From assembly GCA_036378155.1 (NCBI GenBank), contig DASUXA010000061.1, positions 1 to 17,828 on the forward strand: a DNA stretch of 17,828 bases. The letters are read 5' to 3'. Source of the DNA: DASUXA01 sp036378155 (GTDB taxonomy: Bacteria > Actinomycetota > Actinomycetes > Mycobacteriales > Micromonosporaceae). Each line of letters starts with the position of its first letter. The stretch's first letter is position 1. Below, one piece after another: positions 14,800-17,828 of the stretch. Position numbers and translations under genes: made by a program. The notes under the pieces were generated by a model, which was not told where the DNA came from, made no database searches, and saw only the letters and a program-made list of their open reading frames with translations.

Positions 14800-16683
14800 A
14801 TGTGCGGCATCACGGGGATCGTTCACGACGACGGGCGACGGGTGGACCCGGACCGCCTGCTCGCCATGTGCCGCACGCTGCGTCACCGGGGACCCGACGA
14901 CGAAGGGGTGTACCTCGACGGCGGCGTCGGGCTCGCGATGCGCCGGCTGGCGGTGATCGACGTGGCGGGCGGGCGGCAGCCGGTACGCGACGAGTCCGGC
15001 ACCGTGGTCGCCATCGTCAACGGCGAGATCTACAACCATCGGGAACTGCGCCGCGAACTGGGGCGACGGGGGCACCGGTTCGCCTCCGGCAGCGACTGCG
15101 AGGTGGTCGCCCACCTGTACGAGGAGTACGGGGAGCAGTTCCCGACCCGGTTGGAGGGGATGTTCGCGGTCGCGCTGTGGGACGCCCGGCGCCGCACGCT
15201 GGTGCTCAGCCGCGACCGGGCCGGTATCAAACCGCTGTACTACTCGATCGGCGCCCGCCGACTGGTGTTCGGCTCGGAGATCAGAGCCGTCCTGGCAGCC
15301 GGCGTGTCCACCACCGTCGACACCCAGGCGCTGACTTCGTACCTGTCGCTGATGTACATCCCCGGCCCGCGCAGCATCTACGCCGGCATCAGCAAGCTGG
15401 AGCCCGGACGCACCCTGGTGTGGCACGACGGCACCCACACCGTCCGCCGGTACTGGGACCTCGCCGGGGTGCCCCGAAGAAACCGGGTTTCCGGGTCCGA
15501 AGCCCGCGGGGAACTGCGCGAACGGCTCGCCGACAGCGTCGAACGGCACCTGATGTCGGACGTGCCCCTCGGGTTCTTCCTCAGCGGCGGCATCGACTCC
15601 GGTTCCGTGGTCGCCACGGCGCGACGACTGCGACCCGACGCCGACCTGAAGACCTTCACCATCGGGTTCGCCGACCGCTCGTACGACGAGCGGACCGAAG
15701 CCGCCCTGGTCGCCCGGCACCTCGGTACCGACCACACGGAACTGGTCGTCGAGCCGCGCGCCGAGGACGTGGTGGACCGGATCATCCCGAGTTTCGACGA
15801 GCCGTTCGCCGACCCGTCCATGATCCCCACGTACCACCTGTGCGAACTGGCGCGCGGGCAGGTGACCGTGGCGCTGTCCGGGGACGGCGGCGACGAGCTG
15901 TTCGCCGGCTACCAGTCGTACCAGGCGGACAAGATCGCCCGGTACTACCGGCACCTGCCCCGCGCGCTGACCGCCCGGCTCGCCCCGGCGATGCTGCGGT
16001 TCCTGCCCGCCTCGCACCGGCGCGCGAGCCTGGAGTTCAAGGCGCGCCGCTTCGTGGAGAACGCGCTCGAGGACCCGGCTCGCAGCCACTACCTGTGGCG
16101 GGTGGTGTTCCGCGAGGCGCACAAGGCGCGGCTGCTGCACCCGGACATCTACGCCGACGTGGTGGACAGCTACGCCACCCACGAGCGGCACGACCTCGCC
16201 GGACGCGGGTTCGACGAGCTGACCCGCCGGCAGTACACCGACGTCAACGTGTACCTGGCGGACGACGTGCTGGCCAAGGTCGACCGGCTGAGCATGGCGC
16301 ACTCGCTGGAGGTCCGGGTGCCGCTGCTCGCCACCTCGCTGATGGAGTTCGCGTTCGCCCTGCCGGGTCGGGTCAAGATGCCCGGGTACCAGCCGAAACG
16401 GCTGCTGCGCGAGGCGATGCGGGACGCCCTGCCGCCCCGGGTCCTGGCGATGGGCAAGAAAGGCTTCAACGCGCCGCTGCCGCGCTGGCTCACCGGTCAG
16501 TTCCGCCCGCTGGTCGACGAGTACCTCAGCCGCGACGTGCTGCGCCGGCAGGGCTACGTCGACCCGGACGAGGTGGCGCGGTGGGTGCGCCGGCACCTGG
16601 ACGGGCACGCCGAGCACGGTCGCGAGCTGTGGATCCTGCTGGTGCTCAGCCTCTGGGTCGAGGAACACAAGGCGTACCGATGA
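14800..16683 (+). CDS. asnB: Asparagine synthase, glutamine-hydrolysing (AsnB type)
   Basis: This 627-residue two-domain amidotransferase has an N-terminal class II glutaminase (about 2-215) that begins MCGITGI, so Cys2 becomes the catalytic N-terminal nucleophile. LRHRGPDDEG and NGEIYNH are further family marks. The C-terminal synthetase domain carries the ATP pyrophosphatase loop SGGIDS at 262-267, LSGDGGDELF, and the LEVRVPLL segment. Housekeeping AsnB makes asparagine from aspartate. Copies inside glycan loci are thought to amidate sugar or peptide carboxyls, and the position between a GT26 enzyme and a sugar-phosphate transferase makes that plausible here. Its stop overlaps the next gene's ATG (ATGA). 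GAGGG lies close to the ATG. It is not a lasso-peptide cyclase by context, since no precursor or protease genes are near. Confidence 0.9.
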   Translation: MCGITGIVHDDGRRVDPDRLLAMCRTLRHRGPDDEGVYLDGGVGLAMRRLAVIDVAGGRQPVRDESGTVVAIVNGEIYNHRELRRELGRRGHRFASGSDCEVVAHLYEEYGEQFPTRLEGMFAVALWDARRRTLVLSRDRAGIKPLYYSIGARRLVFGSEIRAVLAAGVSTTVDTQALTSYLSLMYIPGPRSIYAGISKLEPGRTLVWHDGTHTVRRYWDLAGVPRRNRVSGSEARGELRERLADSVERHLMSDVPLGFFLSGGIDSGSVVATARRLRPDADLKTFTIGFADRSYDERTEAALVARHLGTDHTELVVEPRAEDVVDRIIPSFDEPFADPSMIPTYHLCELARGQVTVALSGDGGDELFAGYQSYQADKIARYYRHLPRALTARLAPAMLRFLPASHRRASLEFKARRFVENALEDPARSHYLWRVVFREAHKARLLHPDIYADVVDSYATHERHDLAGRGFDELTRRQYTDVNVYLADDVLAKVDRLSMAHSLEVRVPLLATSLMEFAFALPGRVKMPGYQPKRLLREAMRDALPPRVLAMGKKGFNAPLPRWLTGQFRPLVDEYLSRDVLRRQGYVDPDEVARWVRRHLDGHAEHGRELWILLVLSLWVEEHKAYR

Positions 16684-17636
16684 ACGTCTGGCTGGTGTGC
16701 GGCGCGCTGCTGCCCGCGCTGTGTCTGGCCTTCGCGGTCGGCTCGCGGTTCGGCGGTCGTACCGCGCCCTGGCTGGCGCGCATCGTCTTCCTGGTCACCG
16801 TCGGGGTCGCCACGCCGCTGGCGTACTGGATGTACCGGCACACCGACCAGGTCGCCACGACCCTGGTGATCGCCGGCTCGTTCCTGTACGGCGGGGTGTT
16901 CAGCGCCTCGGCGCGCGGTCTGGTCGAGGACAACGCCCCGCCGTCGCCCGCGACCCGCGCGCAGATCCTCACGTACCACACCGTGCCCGGTCTGCGGTAT
17001 CCGCGCGAGCCGCGCGGCAAGCGCGCCTTCGACGTCCTGCTCGCCGCGCTGGGTGTGGCGGTGACGCTGCCGCTGTGGTTCGTGATCGCCCTGCTGGTCT
17101 GGTTCGAGGAGCCCGGTCCGGTGTTCTTCACGAAGAACTCGGTCGGGCGGGGCGGGGTGGTGTTCCGGCAGGTCAAGTTCCGCAGCATGCGGTACGCCGC
17201 CGAACGGCACACCGGCCCCGTCGTGGCGACCAGCGCCGACCCGCGTACCCTGCGCGTCGGTCGCCAGTTGCGCCGCTGGCACCTCGACGAGCTGCCCGAA
17301 CTGCTCAACGTGCTGACCGGCACGATGAGCCTGGTCGGGCCGCGACCGCTGCGGGCGGTGCTGGTGCACGGCGATCTCGCGGCGGTACCGGGTTTCGCCG
17401 AGCGGCACACGGTACGACCGGGCATCGCGTGCATCGCGCAGATCGAGAAGTATCACATCGCGCCGACCGAGCGGTTGCGCAAGGATCGGGTGTACATCCG
17501 GCGGATGAGCGTGGGCCTCGACATCCGGCTGCTGGGCCGCGCTGTGGTGACCACCGTGCGCGGGGAGCGCGAGGCGGCGCCGCGAGCGGAGGAGATGCCC
17601 GGTGGACAAGGTGAACGTGCGGTACATCGTGCGTGA
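16680..17636 (+). CDS. Polyprenyl-phosphate sugar-1-phosphate transferase (bacterial sugar transferase family)
   Basis: This 318-residue integral membrane protein is the kind that starts exopolysaccharide, O-antigen or glycan repeat synthesis by moving a sugar phosphate from a nucleotide sugar to undecaprenyl phosphate. Three hydrophobic segments occupy about 3-21, 31-53 and 58-78. The catalytic region begins at about 115 with KRAFDVLLAALG, followed by a membrane helix (VAVTLPLWFVIALLVWFEE), then GPVFFTKNSVGRGG, VKFRSMR, HLDELPE at 201-207, and MSLVGPRPL at 216-224. It lacks the long CoA-binding-like domain of WbaP-type enzymes, so it is a shortened N-terminal-TM form. The ATGA overlap couples it to the asparagine synthase. 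The sugar specificity is unknown. The last 35 bases overlap the start of the next reading frame. Confidence 0.9.
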   Translation: MNVWLVCGALLPALCLAFAVGSRFGGRTAPWLARIVFLVTVGVATPLAYWMYRHTDQVATTLVIAGSFLYGGVFSASARGLVEDNAPPSPATRAQILTYHTVPGLRYPREPRGKRAFDVLLAALGVAVTLPLWFVIALLVWFEEPGPVFFTKNSVGRGGVVFRQVKFRSMRYAAERHTGPVVATSADPRTLRVGRQLRRWHLDELPELLNVLTGTMSLVGPRPLRAVLVHGDLAAVPGFAERHTVRPGIACIAQIEKYHIAPTERLRKDRVYIRRMSVGLDIRLLGRAVVTTVRGEREAAPRAEEMPGGQGERAVHRA

Positions 17637-17828
17637 TGTGGACGCCCGCCATCGACTTCTACTGCCGCCGTCTGGGCTTCCGCGAGGAACTGCACCCGGC
17701 GCCGATGTTCGCCATGATCGTGCGTGGTGACCTGCGACTGTTGCTGAGCGCGCCGGTGCCCGGCGCTCCGGGCGGCGGATCGGCAGCGATGCCGGACGGC
17801 ACCCTGCCGGAACCCGGCGGCTGGAACC
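17602..17828 (+). pseudogene. VOC (glyoxalase/bleomycin-resistance) family gene, apparent frameshift, truncated by window end
   Basis: A GTG at 17602 with GGAGGAG 7 nt upstream starts VDKVNVRYIVRDVDA, the usual first strand and turn of a VOC domain. The continuation expected in such proteins, AIDFYCRRLGFREEL and then FAMIVRGDLRLLLSAP, is found in the next frame from 17648 onward to the window end. The join needs one base removed near 17644-17650, in GCCCGCC. Read without a shift, the first frame becomes unrelated. An ATG at 17636 in the second frame (TGATG with the preceding stop) gives MWTPAIDFYCRRLGF but drops the first strand. It could be a decayed gene, a real short start at 17636, or a sequencing error. 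The enzyme activity is unknown. Confidence 0.6.

Noticed and set aside
14617..16668. 683-codon open frame on the minus strand opposite the asparagine synthase gene
   Set aside because: The plus-strand gene has a full set of catalytic motifs. The antisense translation is His/Gln/Val-rich with no recognisable domain.
14800..16683. Lasso-peptide cyclase instead of asparagine synthase
   Set aside because: No precursor peptide, RiPP recognition element or transglutaminase-like protease gene is nearby, and the full N-terminal glutaminase domain with Cys2 is present.

Overview
The window is GC-rich, gene-dense DNA with many GTG starts, 4-bp start/stop overlaps and TANNNT-type leaderless promoters. 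It comes from a high-GC actinomycete. The gene content (GHMP galactokinase beside a DeoR regulator, a CoxE-like VWA operon, a debris fragment of an AfsR-type regulator) would suit a Micromonosporaceae-like organism, but the genus cannot be fixed from the sequence alone.

Layout. (1) Bases 3-59 are the last codons of a gene resembling cysN (sulfate adenylyltransferase large subunit), converging on galK across a strong hairpin. (2) 126-5504 is a galactose/galactoside utilisation locus: galK on the minus strand diverges from a DeoR-family regulator, galT and a GH2 glycosidase on the plus strand. The 367-bp divergent region holds candidate promoters, a motif repeated in inverted orientation and a leader hairpin. 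galE and a sugar transporter are not in the window. (3) 5505-6432 is a small, visibly less GC-rich island: a convergent terminator hairpin, an XRE-type HTH protein of antitoxin type on the minus strand, and a frameshifted remnant of an AfsR/SARP-like NB-ARC-TPR regulator whose last frame ends in an ATGA overlap with the HTH gene. (4) 6433-13835 is the most interesting part: five genes in one tightly coupled operon, each overlapping the next by 4 bp. They encode a SWIM zinc-finger protein, a DUF5691-like helical protein, a MoxR-type AAA+ ATPase, a DUF5682-like protein and a CoxE-like VWA protein. This resembles the uncharacterised E. coli yehL/yehM/yehP/yehQ set with an added DUF5691 gene. (5) 13869-17636 encodes surface-glycan functions: a WecG/TagA/CpsF glycosyltransferase, a glutamine-hydrolysing asparagine synthase and a polyprenyl-phosphate sugar-1-phosphate transferase. 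(6) A VOC/glyoxalase-like gene begins inside the end of the sugar transferase, appears to carry a 1-base frameshift, and runs off the window.

How the genes fit together. Region 2 would hydrolyse a beta-galactoside (GH2), phosphorylate galactose (GalK) and exchange it onto UDP (GalT) under a local DeoR repressor. Region 4 pairs an AAA+ motor with its VWA adaptor, as in RavA-ViaA, CbbQ-CbbO and NorQ-NorD. I infer that DUF5682, whose N-terminus carries motifs like those of the TraB/TIKI/EreA/ChaN hydrolases, is the client or effector. Region 5 likely belongs to a larger exopolysaccharide or cell-wall glycan locus continuing to the right.
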